This document shows, one piece after another, positions 25,513 to 34,580 of a DNA stretch of 64,000 nucleotides. This DNA comes from LMUY01 sp965199555 (lineage in GTDB: Bacteria; Pseudomonadota; Alphaproteobacteria; Acetobacterales; Acetobacteraceae). Each line of letters starts with the position of its first letter. Position 1 is the first letter of the stretch. A program made the translations under genes and the position numbers. The stretch covers positions 26,574 through 90,573 of the forward strand of contig CBDASJ010000029.1 in NCBI GenBank assembly GCA_965199555.1, read 5' to 3'. The notes under the pieces were generated by a model, which was given only the letters and a program-made list of their open reading frames with translations, searched no databases and was not told the origin of the DNA.

Positions 25513-27303
25513 ATGAGCATGACCGTCAGTGAGTTCGTTTGGCACCGGTTGGCCGAGTGGGGCATCAAGCGGGTGTTCGGCTACCCCGGGGACGGCGTGG
25601 GCGGATTGGACGTGGCGCTGGAAAAGGCCCAGGCCGCCGACGGCATCGAATACGTGCAGGTGCGGCACGAGGAAATGGCGGCCTTCATGGCCTCGGCCCA
25701 CGCCAAGTTCACCGGCGAGGTCGGCGTTTGCTATGCCACCTCCGGCCCCGGTGCCACCCACCTGTTGACCGGGCTGTACGACGCAAAGATGGACCACGTG
25801 CCGGTCGTCGCCATCGTGGGCCAGCAGGCGCGCACCGCCATCGGCGCGAACTACCAGCAAGAGGTCGACCTGCAATCCGCGTTCAAGGACGTGGCCAGCG
25901 AGTTCGTCGTCACCGCCATGGTGCCGCAGCAGATCCGCCACCTAGTCGACCGCGCAGTGCGGATCGCATCCAGCACCCGCAGCGTCACCTGCATCATCAT
26001 CCCGAACGACTTGCAACTGCTGGATTACGCCGATCCGCCGCTGGCCCATGGCACCACCCACACCGGCGTCGGCTACGCCATGACCGCAAAGACGCCGGAC
26101 GGGGACGCGCTGGCCCAAGCGGCGGCGGTGCTGAACGCGGGCAAGAAGGTGGCCATGCTGGTCGGCGCCGGCGCCTTGAACGCGACCGAGGAGGTGACGG
26201 CCGTGGCCGAGCGCCTGCAGGCCGGCGTGGCCAAGGCGCTGCTGGGCAAGGCGGTGCTGCCGGACGACCTGCCTTGGGTGACGGGCGGCATCGGGCTGCT
26301 TGGCACCGCGCCGTCCTGGAACCTGATGCAGGACTGCGACACGCTGCTGATGGTCGGCTCGTCCTTTCCGTACAGCGAGTTCCTGCCCAAACCCGGCAAC
26401 GCCCGCGGCGTGCAGATCGACAGCGACCCCACCCGGCTTTCCCTGCGCTACCCGATGGAGGTGAACGTTGCCGGCGACAGCGCGGCCAGTTTACGCGCCC
26501 TGCTGCCCCTGCTGGAGCAGAAGGAAGCGGGCGCATGGCGCAAGGACATCGCCACGGATGTCGGCAAGTGGTGGGAGACGTTGGAAACGCGGGCCATGAT
26601 CCCGGCCGAGCCGATCAACCCGCAGCGTGTGTTCTGGGAATGCTCCAAGCGGCTGCCCGAGAACACCATCATGACGGGCGACAGTGGCTCGGTGGCGAAC
26701 TGGTATGGCCGCGACATCAAGATGCGACGCGGCATGATGGGTTCGCTATCGGGCAGCCTCGCCTCCCTGGGGGCCGCAACGCCCTATGCCGTAGCGGCCA
26801 AGTTCGCGTTTCCGGATCGCGTGGTGCTGGGCTTCATCGGCGACGGCGCGATGCAGATGAACGGACTGAACGTGATGATCACCGTGTCCAAATACTGGCG
26901 GCGGTGGTCGAACCCCAAATTCATCATCATGGTGCTCAACAACCAGGACCTGAACCAGGTGACCTGGGAGGAGCGGGTTCAACTCGGCACCGGCAAGACG
27001 GAGTCGACGCAGGCCATTCCGGATTTCGCCTATCACAGCTACGCCGAGTTGCTGGGCTTGAAGGGCATCGTGGTGCGCGACCCGGAGCAATTGGGCGCAG
27101 CGTGGGACGAGGCGTTCAATGCCGACCGCCCGGTGATCATGAACGTCTATGCGGATCCCAACGTGCCGCCGCTGCCGCCGCATATCACCTTCAAGGACGC
27201 GAAGAACTTCGTGACCATGATCGGCAGCGAACCTGAACTGGGCAGCGTACTCAAGAACAGCGTGAAGCAGGTGCTGGCCGGCGTGCTGCCTGGCCACCAC
27301 TGA
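25513..27303 (+). CDS. TPP-dependent decarboxylase/oxidase (PoxB/ALS family)
   Basis: A 596-residue three-domain thiamine-diphosphate enzyme. The N-terminal PYR domain carries FGYPGDGVGG and the catalytic Glu in QVRHEEMAAFMA. The middle domain contains the LVGAGALNATEE fold. The C-terminal PP domain has the GDGAMQMN to NNQDLNQVTWE TPP-binding stretch. The family includes pyruvate oxidase, acetolactate synthase and sugar-oxoacid decarboxylases; the substrate is not clear. First gene of an operon with the enolase-superfamily enzyme (gap 3 bases), suggesting decarboxylation of the oxoacid that enzyme makes. Confidence 0.88.
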   Translation: MSMTVSEFVWHRLAEWGIKRVFGYPGDGVGGLDVALEKAQAADGIEYVQVRHEEMAAFMASAHAKFTGEVGVCYATSGPGATHLLTGLYDAKMDHVPVVAIVGQQARTAIGANYQQEVDLQSAFKDVASEFVVTAMVPQQIRHLVDRAVRIASSTRSVTCIIIPNDLQLLDYADPPLAHGTTHTGVGYAMTAKTPDGDALAQAAAVLNAGKKVAMLVGAGALNATEEVTAVAERLQAGVAKALLGKAVLPDDLPWVTGGIGLLGTAPSWNLMQDCDTLLMVGSSFPYSEFLPKPGNARGVQIDSDPTRLSLRYPMEVNVAGDSAASLRALLPLLEQKEAGAWRKDIATDVGKWWETLETRAMIPAEPINPQRVFWECSKRLPENTIMTGDSGSVANWYGRDIKMRRGMMGSLSGSLASLGAATPYAVAAKFAFPDRVVLGFIGDGAMQMNGLNVMITVSKYWRRWSNPKFIIMVLNNQDLNQVTWEERVQLGTGKTESTQAIPDFAYHSYAELLGLKGIVVRDPEQLGAAWDEAFNADRPVIMNVYADPNVPPLPPHITFKDAKNFVTMIGSEPELGSVLKNSVKQVLAGVLPGHH

Positions 27304-27306
27304 ACC

Positions 27307-28404
27307 GTGCCGGGCATCTCCACGGTCCACGCGCGGGCCTTCACGATTCCGACGGACGCGCCGGAGGCGGATGGCACGGCGACGTGGGACAAGACCACAC
27401 TCGTTGTGGTGACTATACAGGCCGGCAAATGGCAAGGCTCCGGTTATACCTACGCTGATCCAGCCGCTGCCGCGGTGATCAGTGGCAAGCTCGCCGAAGT
27501 AGTGGCCGGCCGGGACGCCATAGACCCACCCGGCGCATGGCGATCCATGGTTCACGCCGTGCGAAATCTTGGCCGCGATGGGCTGTGCGCCATGGCGATA
27601 TCGGCCGTCGACACCGCACTGTGGGACTTGAAGGCGCGCGTCCTGGGCGTGCCGCTGGCGCTGTTGTTGGGCCGCTACCGTGAGTCGGTGCCGATCTACG
27701 GCAGCGGGGGCTTCACCAGCTACGACGACACGACGCTGGCCCGGCAGCTCTCGAGTTGGGTGGAGCGGGATGGCTGCCGCTGGGTCAAGATGAAGATCGG
27801 CAGCGAGCCGGACCGCGATCCCGCCCGGGTGCAAGCAGCCAAGGCCGCCATCGGCGACGCTGCCCTCTTCGTCGATGCCAACGGTGCGCTGTCCGTGAAG
27901 CAGGCGCAGCACCTCGCCACGGTGTTTGCGGCCGAAGCCGATGTGCGCTGGTTTGAGGAGCCGGTGTCCTCCGACGATCTGGACGGGCTGCACCGTATGC
28001 GCGAGGGCGTGCCCGCCCCGATGGAGGTCGCCGCCGGAGAGTACGGCTACGCGCCGGGATATTTCACCCGCATGCTGGCCGCCGGTGCGGTGGACGTGTT
28101 GCAAGCGGACGCTACGCGCTGCGGCGGCGTAACCGGCTTCCTGCACGTGGCGTCGATCTGCGAAGGCTTCCACTCCGACCTGTCGGCCCATTGCGCGCCG
28201 TCCCTGCATCGGCATCTCGGTTGTGCCGCTTCCCGGTTCCGGCACGTGGAATGGTTCCACGATCACGTCCGGATCGAGCAGATGCTGTTCGACGGCGCCC
28301 CAATTGCCGCGGGCGGACAGATCGCACCGGATTGGCAGCGGCCGGGATTGGGGCTGGAACTGAAAGAAGCCGACGCCGCACGCTTCGAAGTGAGGGCCGC
28401 ATGA
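27307..28404 (+). CDS. Mandelate-racemase/enolase-superfamily dehydratase
   Basis: A 365-residue enolase-superfamily protein. The C-terminal barrel shows the K-x-K pair (WVKMKIG), the metal ligands Asp (FVDANGAL), Glu (WFEEPVS) and Glu (AAGEYGYAP), and a late HxD-region His (SDLSAHCAPS). The lid domain is at the N-terminus. Members dehydrate sugar acids to 2-keto-3-deoxy acids or racemise hydroxyacids. The neighbouring lactonase and dehydrogenases favour a sugar-acid dehydratase (inference). The start is GTG 27307, 3 bases after the TPP-enzyme stop; no strong ribosome site, so translation may be coupled. Confidence 0.88.
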   Translation: MPGISTVHARAFTIPTDAPEADGTATWDKTTLVVVTIQAGKWQGSGYTYADPAAAAVISGKLAEVVAGRDAIDPPGAWRSMVHAVRNLGRDGLCAMAISAVDTALWDLKARVLGVPLALLLGRYRESVPIYGSGGFTSYDDTTLARQLSSWVERDGCRWVKMKIGSEPDRDPARVQAAKAAIGDAALFVDANGALSVKQAQHLATVFAAEADVRWFEEPVSSDDLDGLHRMREGVPAPMEVAAGEYGYAPGYFTRMLAAGAVDVLQADATRCGGVTGFLHVASICEGFHSDLSAHCAPSLHRHLGCAASRFRHVEWFHDHVRIEQMLFDGAPIAAGGQIAPDWQRPGLGLELKEADAARFEVRAA

Positions 28405-29351
28405 ACACGCGCAACACCACCGCCGTGGCGGTGTCCGGCCTGGCCCTGCTGGGGCTGTCGGCCATGACCCTCAGCCGCCCGCGCGCGCAGAAATCCGCCT
28501 TGGTTCCGGTCATGCCGGCGCTGGACCCCAAGGCCAGCGTGCGCGCGGCACAGCGGCTCAACCGGGCGGCGGGCGTGCTGGCCGCCTCGGTGCTGGCGGA
28601 TAGCGCGGTGGAGCATTACCGCGGCGCTTTTGCCAACCGGGCCATGTTCACCCCGCTGGTGACGGCCAGCCTGTCGCTCGCCGTCAGCGCGCACGGCAAT
28701 GCGGACCATCGGCCAGTGCCGCACCGGGTTCGCGACACCATCTACTGCCTGGCGGCGCTGACGGGCGTGGTCGGCACGGCGTTCCACGCCTACAATGTGG
28801 GGAAGAAGCCCGGCGGCTTCTCCTGGCAAAACCTGTTCTATTCCGCCCCGCTGGGCGCCCCGGCAGCGCTCAGCCTGTCCGGCGCGATGGGCTTTCTGGC
28901 CGAGCGTGTGCGCGACACCAGGCCGGGCCAGGCGCCCACCATCCTAGGCCTGCCAGCCGGCCGCGTAGTGGCGGCCGCAACGGGCGCCGGCCTGTTGGGC
29001 ACGGTTGGGGAAGCGGGGCTGCTGCACTTCCGCGGCGCGTTCAACAACCCGGCCATGTATGCCCCCGTAACCATCCCACCCGTCACCGCTGTCCTGTTGG
29101 GTGGGGCGGCACTGGGCCGCACCGGGCAGCGCCGCCCGGCGCTCCGCTGGTGGCTGCGACTGACCGCCGTCATGGGTTACGTCGGTGCCGGCTTCCACGT
29201 GCGCGGGGTGGCGCGGCAGATGGGCGGCTGGCGCAACTGGAGCCAGAACGTGCTGAACGGGCCGCCAATCCCCGCCCCGCCCAGCTTCACCGGCCTGGCC
29301 CTGGCTGGCCTCGCGGCCCTGGGCCTGATGGAGGACCATCCCGATGACTGA
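28401..29351 (+). CDS. Internally duplicated membrane protein, likely dehydrogenase anchor
   Basis: A 316-residue, multi-helix membrane protein not matching a family I can name. It is built from two homologous halves. Half 1 has EHYRGAF (71-77), FTPLV and GTAFHAYNV with GGFSWQN. Half 2 has LHFRGAF (208-214), YAPV and GAGFHVRGV with GGWRNWSQN. The His pairs H72/H129 and H209/H265 are equally spaced (57 and 56 residues) and lie in or near hydrophobic segments, which fits haem or quinone binding. ATG 28401 overlaps the upstream stop, and the next start overlaps its own stop. It probably anchors the subunit-3/GMC pair downstream. Confidence 0.75.
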   Translation: MNTRNTTAVAVSGLALLGLSAMTLSRPRAQKSALVPVMPALDPKASVRAAQRLNRAAGVLAASVLADSAVEHYRGAFANRAMFTPLVTASLSLAVSAHGNADHRPVPHRVRDTIYCLAALTGVVGTAFHAYNVGKKPGGFSWQNLFYSAPLGAPAALSLSGAMGFLAERVRDTRPGQAPTILGLPAGRVVAAATGAGLLGTVGEAGLLHFRGAFNNPAMYAPVTIPPVTAVLLGGAALGRTGQRRPALRWWLRLTAVMGYVGAGFHVRGVARQMGGWRNWSQNVLNGPPIPAPPSFTGLALAGLAALGLMEDHPDD

Positions 29352-29985
29352 CCGCTATCCCGGCTATGACGTGCTGGCCAAGCAGGACACGCCGTCCTGG
29401 GACCAGGTGACCCGAGACGTGGTGGCCAAGCGGCTCGCCGTCCCCCGCCATCCGCGCTTCTTCACCGAGGCCGAGTGGGAAACGCTGGCGGCGCTGTGCG
29501 ACCGCATCATGCCGCAACCCGCCACGCGCCCGAAGGTGCCGCTGCCCGCCTACGTGGACGCCAAAATCACCGAGCAGCATCTGGACGGCTACCGCTACGC
29601 AGCCCTGCCCAAGCAGGGCGAGGCCTGGCAACGCGGCCTCGCGGCCCTGGACCGGGAAGCGCTGGACGCGCATGGCGCCCGCTTCCACACCCTGCCCGGC
29701 GACCAACAAGACGCCCTGATCACCCGCATGCAGCACGGCGAGCTGAAAAGCGAGGTCTGGAGCGGCATGCCGTGCAAGCTGTTCTTCGAACACCGGGTGA
29801 TCGCCGACATCACCCATGCCTACTACGCCCATCCGACGGCCTGGAATGAACTCGGTTTCGGCGGCCCGGCCAGTCCGCGCGGCTATGTCCGCATGGGCTT
29901 GGACCGGCGAGACCCGTGGGAAGCGGCCGAAGCCAAGCCCGGCGAGGAAGCCCGCGGCCGGCGGGAGAACACGCGTGGCATCTAA
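29344..29985 (+). CDS. Gluconate 2-dehydrogenase subunit 3-like protein
   Basis: A 213-residue small subunit of the gluconate 2-dehydrogenase subunit-3 family. It has HPRFFTEAEWETLAALCDRIMPQ, given here as FFTEAEWETLAALCDRI, then PAYVDAKI, TLPGDQQDALITRMQ and FFEHRVIADITHAYYAHPTAWNELGF. In known complexes this subunit carries the Tat signal that exports the flavoprotein; here the N-terminus (MTDRYPGYDVL) has no signal. The gene overlaps both neighbours (8 bases upstream, 11 downstream), indicating tight coupling with the membrane protein and the GMC flavoprotein. Confidence 0.85.
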   Translation: MTDRYPGYDVLAKQDTPSWDQVTRDVVAKRLAVPRHPRFFTEAEWETLAALCDRIMPQPATRPKVPLPAYVDAKITEQHLDGYRYAALPKQGEAWQRGLAALDREALDAHGARFHTLPGDQQDALITRMQHGELKSEVWSGMPCKLFFEHRVIADITHAYYAHPTAWNELGFGGPASPRGYVRMGLDRRDPWEAAEAKPGEEARGRRENTRGI

Positions 29986-31642
29986 CCCCTCCACCGACCC
30001 GTCCGCCGCACCGCGCGCCACGGGCGGCCGCGCGCCGGACGTGTTCAAGGTCGGCGGCTGGGTGCCGATGGCGCAGTTCCGCGAAGACGAGGAGGTGGAT
30101 TTCGTTGTCGTCGGCACGGGTGCCGGTGGCGGCCCCGTCATCGCCGGGCTGGCGGAGGCCGGCTTCTCCGTCATCGGCTTCGATGCCGGGCCGTATTTTC
30201 GTCCGCTGGAGGATTTCGCCTCCGACGAGACGGAGCAGAACAAGCTGTATTGGACGGACGAGCGTGTCGTGGACGGTGCCAATCCCATGGTGATGGGTGG
30301 CAAGAACAGCGGCAAGGCCGTCGGCGGCAGCACCGTCCACTTCGCCATGGTGTCGCTGCGCTTCCGGCCCGAATGGTTCAAGTCCCGCAGCGTAATGGGC
30401 TACGGCGCCGACTGGCCGCTCGATTGGCGGGAGATGTGGGATTATTACGGCCGGGCGGAACGGGCGCTCAGCATTTCCGGCCCGGTTAACTATCCCTGGG
30501 GCCCGTCCCGCCCGCGCTACCCGTACCGCGCGCACGAGTTAAACGGCGCTGCCGAAATCCTGGGCCGCGGGGCCGAGGCGATGGGGTATCGCTGGTCGCC
30601 CACGCCGCTGGCCACCGTATCCGCCCCGCACGGCAAATCCCCGCCTTGCGTGTATCGCGGCTTCTGCCGCTTTGGCTGCTCCACCAATGCCAAGCAAAGC
30701 CAGTTGGTCACCTTCATCCCCCGTGCATTGAAGGCCGGTGCGGAAATCCGCGACCTGGCCATGGTCGGTCGGATCGAGGTGAAGGACGGCCGGGCGACCG
30801 GCGTGCACTACATGCGTGAAGGCCAGTGGCGCTTCCAGCGCGCGCGCAACGTGATGGTGTCGGGTTACGCAGTGGAAACCCCTCGCCTGCTGCTCGCCTC
30901 CGCCACCGACCGGTATCCGGACGGGCTGGCCAACGGCTCCGGCCTGGTCGGCAAGAACCTGATGACGCAGTCCAACCAGGCCGTGTTCGGCACGATGGCG
31001 CAGGAGGTGCGATGGAACAAGGCGCCGCCTTCGCTGTCCATCACGGAACACTGGAATTACCAGGACAAGAAGGATTTCCACGGCGGCTATTGCTGGATGG
31101 CGCAGGGGCCGCTGCCGATCGAGTGGGCCACCATCCAGACCGGCTCCCGCGGCCTGTGGGGCCAGGCGCTGCGGGACGAGATGGAGAAGTACAACCACAG
31201 CGTCGGCTTGAAGATGGTTGGCGAGATGCTGCCGGACGAGCGCAACCGGGTGACGCTGGCCGACGACACCGACCAGTACGGCCTGCGCGTCGCCCGCGTG
31301 ACCTATAGCTGGGGCGACAACGACAAGGAACTGATCCAGCACGCGCTGGACCAGATGCAGACCAGCCTGGAGTTGGTGGGCGCGCGGGACGTGTTCCGGC
31401 AAGAAAACGACACCAACCATCTGGGCGGCACCGCCCGCATGGGGTTCGACCGAGACACCAGCGTCGTCGACGCGGATTGCCGCAGTTGGGACATCCCGAA
31501 CCTTTGGGTGTGCGACGGCTCCGTGTTCCCGACCGTGGGCGGCGTCAACCCCCATTTGACGATCACGGCGATCGCGATGCGGACCGCGGACCGGATCAAG
31601 GCACTGGCCGCCGCCGGAGCGTTGCACCCGCGAGCCAATTAA
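29975..31642 (+). CDS. GMC-family dehydrogenase flavoprotein (gluconate-2-DH type)
   Basis: A 555-residue GMC flavoprotein of the gluconate/sorbosone dehydrogenase branch. It has FVVVGTGAGGGPVIAGLAEAG (FAD Rossmann; 20 residues given as VVVGTGAGGGPVIAGL), SGKAVGGSTVHFAM, a cysteine-bearing CVYRGFCRFGCSTNAK segment typical of this branch, NHLGGTARMGFD and VNPHLTITAIAMRTADRI. GTG 29975 lies after GCGGGAG and inside the end of the subunit-3 gene. There is no signal peptide and no cytochrome c gene follows, so electrons must leave by another route, possibly the duplicated membrane protein. Confidence 0.9.
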   Translation: MASNPSTDPSAAPRATGGRAPDVFKVGGWVPMAQFREDEEVDFVVVGTGAGGGPVIAGLAEAGFSVIGFDAGPYFRPLEDFASDETEQNKLYWTDERVVDGANPMVMGGKNSGKAVGGSTVHFAMVSLRFRPEWFKSRSVMGYGADWPLDWREMWDYYGRAERALSISGPVNYPWGPSRPRYPYRAHELNGAAEILGRGAEAMGYRWSPTPLATVSAPHGKSPPCVYRGFCRFGCSTNAKQSQLVTFIPRALKAGAEIRDLAMVGRIEVKDGRATGVHYMREGQWRFQRARNVMVSGYAVETPRLLLASATDRYPDGLANGSGLVGKNLMTQSNQAVFGTMAQEVRWNKAPPSLSITEHWNYQDKKDFHGGYCWMAQGPLPIEWATIQTGSRGLWGQALRDEMEKYNHSVGLKMVGEMLPDERNRVTLADDTDQYGLRVARVTYSWGDNDKELIQHALDQMQTSLELVGARDVFRQENDTNHLGGTARMGFDRDTSVVDADCRSWDIPNLWVCDGSVFPTVGGVNPHLTITAIAMRTADRIKALAAAGALHPRAN

Positions 31643-31786
31643 TCCACGGGCGGTCAGAAGTCTGATGCTTCAGCTCACACCCGCTAAGGTTGTGGCACAG
31701 AGCAGGGTGCTCAAGCGCAAGGGCGGGTTCGGCATCATCCTGATCGAAATCTGGCGAAGCCGGTGAGTCAACGACTGGCCTGCTCG

Positions 31787-32470
31787 TCAGCCGCCCGGCT
31801 GCTCGACACTTAGGTTCAGACTTAGCCGCGCGCGGACCACGTGTGCGCGCATCAGCCGTTCCGCCCCATCCGCATCGCGCGCGTGCAAGGCCGCCAATAT
31901 CTGCCGGTGCTCCAGGGCCGCACCGGCCCGCTCCCGCGTCACGCCGCTCCGGGCGCGATACAGCCGCAGCAGCCCATACATGTCGCGGCACAGGTACTGG
32001 ATCAGTTGCCGGTTGCGGCTTCCTTCCGCGATCCGCACGTGGAAGTCGTCGGTGCTGGGAAACGGCAGGTCGCCGCCGGTCCGCGCGGGGGAATGGTACA
32101 CGTCGGCGCAGGAGCCAAGTGCCTCCAACTCCGCCGCCGTCATGTGCTGGGCCGCCAGGCGGCATGCCAACCCTTCCAGCACCTCGCGCATCAACAGGAT
32201 CTCGTTCACCTCACCGTCGGAAAGGCTGACGACCCGCACGCCGCTATGCGGCACGCGCTGCACCAGCCTGCGCCCTTCCAGGCGGTTGATCGCTTCACGC
32301 AGCGGCCCGCGGCTGATGCCGAGTTTCCCGGCCAGTTCCGCCTCGCCCAACTGCACGCCCGGCGCCAACTGGCCGCTCATGATGGCCCGGTCCAGCGTGT
32401 GGCAGGCGCGGTCCGCCAGCGTTTGCACGTCGATCCGCTCCACGCCCGCCTCCGTCCTGCTCGGTGGCAT
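31787..32470 (-). CDS. GntR-family (FCD) transcriptional regulator
   Basis: A 227-residue FCD-type GntR protein. The HTH (about 10-75) contains LAPGVQLGEAELAGKLGISR and GPLREAINRLEGRRLV. The FCD domain has MREVLEGLACRLAA and DDFHVRIAEGS. ATG 32470 is favoured over ATG 32521 because the latter would place the palindrome at 32505-32520 inside the coding region. It diverges from the LeuC-D/ABC/lyase operon and is its likely repressor, released by the pathway substrate (inference). Confidence 0.92.
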   Translation of the reverse strand: MPPSRTEAGVERIDVQTLADRACHTLDRAIMSGQLAPGVQLGEAELAGKLGISRGPLREAINRLEGRRLVQRVPHSGVRVVSLSDGEVNEILLMREVLEGLACRLAAQHMTAAELEALGSCADVYHSPARTGGDLPFPSTDDFHVRIAEGSRNRQLIQYLCRDMYGLLRLYRARSGVTRERAGAALEHRQILAALHARDADGAERLMRAHVVRARLSLNLSVEQPGG

Positions 32471-32504
32471 CGTTGAACCACGACATCTCGTGCATGTAAA
32501 ACGT

Positions 32505-32520
32505 TGATTGTTGACAATCA
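32505..32520. promoter_or_regulatory. Candidate operator of divergent GntR
   Basis: TGATTGTTGACAATCA is a 16-bp palindrome with perfect 7-bp arms. It lies 35 bases upstream of the GntR start and about 50 upstream of the LeuC-type gene. The core ATTGT-NN-ACAAT is typical of FCD-class GntR operators. Confidence 0.65.
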
Positions 32521-32568
32521 TGTCGTGCGCTTGGCAGGTTGCCCGGACGTCGCCGAGACGACGGAGGG

Positions 32569-33972
32569 ATGGAACGGGTGCCCACGCTTTTCGCCAAGAT
32601 ATGGCAGGATCACCTCGTCGGCCGCCGCGCCGATGGGCGTGAGCTGATCTACGTGGACCGTCACGTGCTGCACGACCTGCACGCCCCCCATGCCTTCGCC
32701 AAGCTGCGCGACTCAGGCCATCCCGTCCGGCGGCCAGACCTGACCGTTGCCGTGGCGGACCACACCGTCGCGACGACGCCCGGCCGCACGAATGACAGCC
32801 GGGCGGAAAGCGCCGCGTCCCTTTCCGCGACCCACACCGGGGCCGCAGCACTGGGCATTCGCATGCTCGGGCTCGACTCGCCGCTGCAAGGCATCGTTCA
32901 CGTCGTCTCGCCGGAGCTGGGCCTGGCGCTGCCCGGCAGCACCGTTTCCTGCCCGGACAGCCACGCCTGCACCGTCGGCGGCATCGGCGCATTGGGGCTT
33001 GCCACCGGCACGACGGAACTGGTGCACGTGCTGGCGACGCAGACGCTGGCGTTGAAGCGCCCCAAGGACATGCGCATCACGCTCGACGGCACCCTTGCGC
33101 CGGACGTGACGGCGAAGGACCTGATCCTGTTCCTGATCGGTCGCTTCGGCTCGAACATGGCGCGGGGCTGCGCGGTGGAGTTCGCCGGCCCGGTCGCTCG
33201 CGCCCTGCCCGTCGAAGGGCGCTTGACGCTTTGCAACATGATCACCGAGCTGGGCGGACGCACCGGCCTGGTCGCGCCGGACGACAGCGTCTTCGCCTGG
33301 CTGCAGGGCCGCCCCTGCGTTCCGGCGGGCGACGACTGGCACCGGGCCGTGGCCGAATGGCAGGCCCTCGCCTCCGACGCCGATGCCGTGTTCGATACGG
33401 ATCTACGCGTGGAATGCGACGCGATCGAGCCGCAGATCACCTGGGGGATCGACCCCGCCCACGTGATCGGCATTTCCGCCCGCATCCCGGACCCGGCGCT
33501 GTGCCCGCCGGCGCAGCGCGACGAGATGGCCCGTGCGCTGGACTACATGCACCTGCAGCCGGGCGCGCCTATCGCCGGCCTGCCGATCGACCGCGTGTTC
33601 ATCGGCTCCTGCACCAACGCCCGGCTGAGCGACCTGCAGGCCGCGGCGGCCGTGGTGGCCGGCGGGCACGTCGCGGCCGGGGTGCGCGCCTCCGTGGTGC
33701 CGGGGTCGAGCACGGTGAAGCGGGACGCCGAAGCGCTCGGGCTCGATGCCGTATTCCGCGACGCTGGCTTTGAATGGCTGGAATCCGGGTGTTCCATGTG
33801 CGCTGGGGTGAACGGTGACGATGGCCAGCCCGGGCAACGCGTGGTGTCCACCACAAACCGCAACTTCGCCGGCCGGCAAGGCCCAGGCGTCATGACCCAC
33901 CTCGCCAACCCGGCCACCGCCGCGGCCGCCGCGCTGGCGGGCCGGATCGTCGGCCGCGGCGGCACGCCCTGA
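32569..33972 (+). CDS. Aconitase-family hydratase large subunit (LeuC-like)
   Basis: A 467-residue 4Fe-4S hydro-lyase large subunit. Cluster cysteines lie in IGSCTNARLSDLQ and ESGCSMCAGVNGD (C-x-x-C). The active-site segment is SCPDSHACTVGGIGALGLA. LeuC enzymes isomerise isopropylmalate, but close homologues act on citramalate, homoaconitate or dimethylmaleate. The catabolic setting with a transporter and an isocitrate-lyase-type enzyme argues against leucine synthesis. GGAGGG lies immediately before ATG 32569, so GTG 32578 is a real alternative start. The stop shares a base with the LeuD-like ATG. Confidence 0.9.
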   Translation: MERVPTLFAKIWQDHLVGRRADGRELIYVDRHVLHDLHAPHAFAKLRDSGHPVRRPDLTVAVADHTVATTPGRTNDSRAESAASLSATHTGAAALGIRMLGLDSPLQGIVHVVSPELGLALPGSTVSCPDSHACTVGGIGALGLATGTTELVHVLATQTLALKRPKDMRITLDGTLAPDVTAKDLILFLIGRFGSNMARGCAVEFAGPVARALPVEGRLTLCNMITELGGRTGLVAPDDSVFAWLQGRPCVPAGDDWHRAVAEWQALASDADAVFDTDLRVECDAIEPQITWGIDPAHVIGISARIPDPALCPPAQRDEMARALDYMHLQPGAPIAGLPIDRVFIGSCTNARLSDLQAAAAVVAGGHVAAGVRASVVPGSSTVKRDAEALGLDAVFRDAGFEWLESGCSMCAGVNGDDGQPGQRVVSTTNRNFAGRQGPGVMTHLANPATAAAAALAGRIVGRGGTP

Positions 33973-34580
33973 TGCGCCGGTTCGAACCCGTGCACGGCGT
34001 CGCGGCGTTGTTGGACCAGGACAACATCGACACCGACCAGATGCTGCCGTCCTCCTACCTGCGCGGCGCCAACCCGGATTACGCCGCCGGGCTGTTTGGG
34101 GTGTGGCGACGCGACCCCGCCTTCGTGCTCAGCCGCCCGGGCTTCGGGGCCACGCGCATCCTGGTGTCAGGCGAGAATTTCGGCTGCGGCAGCACGCGGG
34201 AACATGCCTGCTGGGCGTTGGACAGGTTCGGCATCCGCGTGCTGATCGCCGCCAGCTATGCCGAAGTGTTTCGCGAGAACTGCCTCAAGAATGCCTTGCT
34301 GCCCATCACGGCCGAGCCTGACAATTTGGCGCGCCTGGCCGCCATCCTGCGCGACGCGGCCTCCCCCGTGCATCTCGGCGTCGACCTGGCGGAACAGCGC
34401 GTGACCGGCCCGGACGGGTTCGCGTTCCCGTTCGACCTGGCACCCGTGGAGAAGCTGGCGCTGCTGGAAGGCTTGGACGACATCGGCATGACCCTGCGGG
34501 AGCAGGACGCGATCGCATCCTGGGAACTGGCCGAGCAGGCGCGGCGCCCCTGGCGGCAAACGCTGCGGCCGCCACAATGA
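33972..34580 (+). CDS. Aconitase-family hydratase small subunit (LeuD-like)
   Basis: A 202-residue swivel-domain subunit. It has DQDNIDTDQMLPSSYLRG, the substrate-binding SGENFGCGSTREHACWALD and YAEVFRENCLKNALLPI. It pairs with the LeuC-like subunit to add or remove water across a dicarboxylate double bond. Overlap with the upstream gene (TGATG) and with the downstream binding-protein gene (ATGA) makes a tightly coupled operon. Confidence 0.92.
   Translation: MRRFEPVHGVAALLDQDNIDTDQMLPSSYLRGANPDYAAGLFGVWRRDPAFVLSRPGFGATRILVSGENFGCGSTREHACWALDRFGIRVLIAASYAEVFRENCLKNALLPITAEPDNLARLAAILRDAASPVHLGVDLAEQRVTGPDGFAFPFDLAPVEKLALLEGLDDIGMTLREQDAIASWELAEQARRPWRQTLRPPQ

Noticed and set aside
31643..31786. 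Possible small gene or tRNA between the GMC and GntR genes
   Set aside because: Only short frames without ribosome sites; no cloverleaf.
32569..34580. Naming the hydratase leuC/leuD
   Set aside because: The catabolic operon context makes leucine biosynthesis doubtful, so family names are used without gene symbols.
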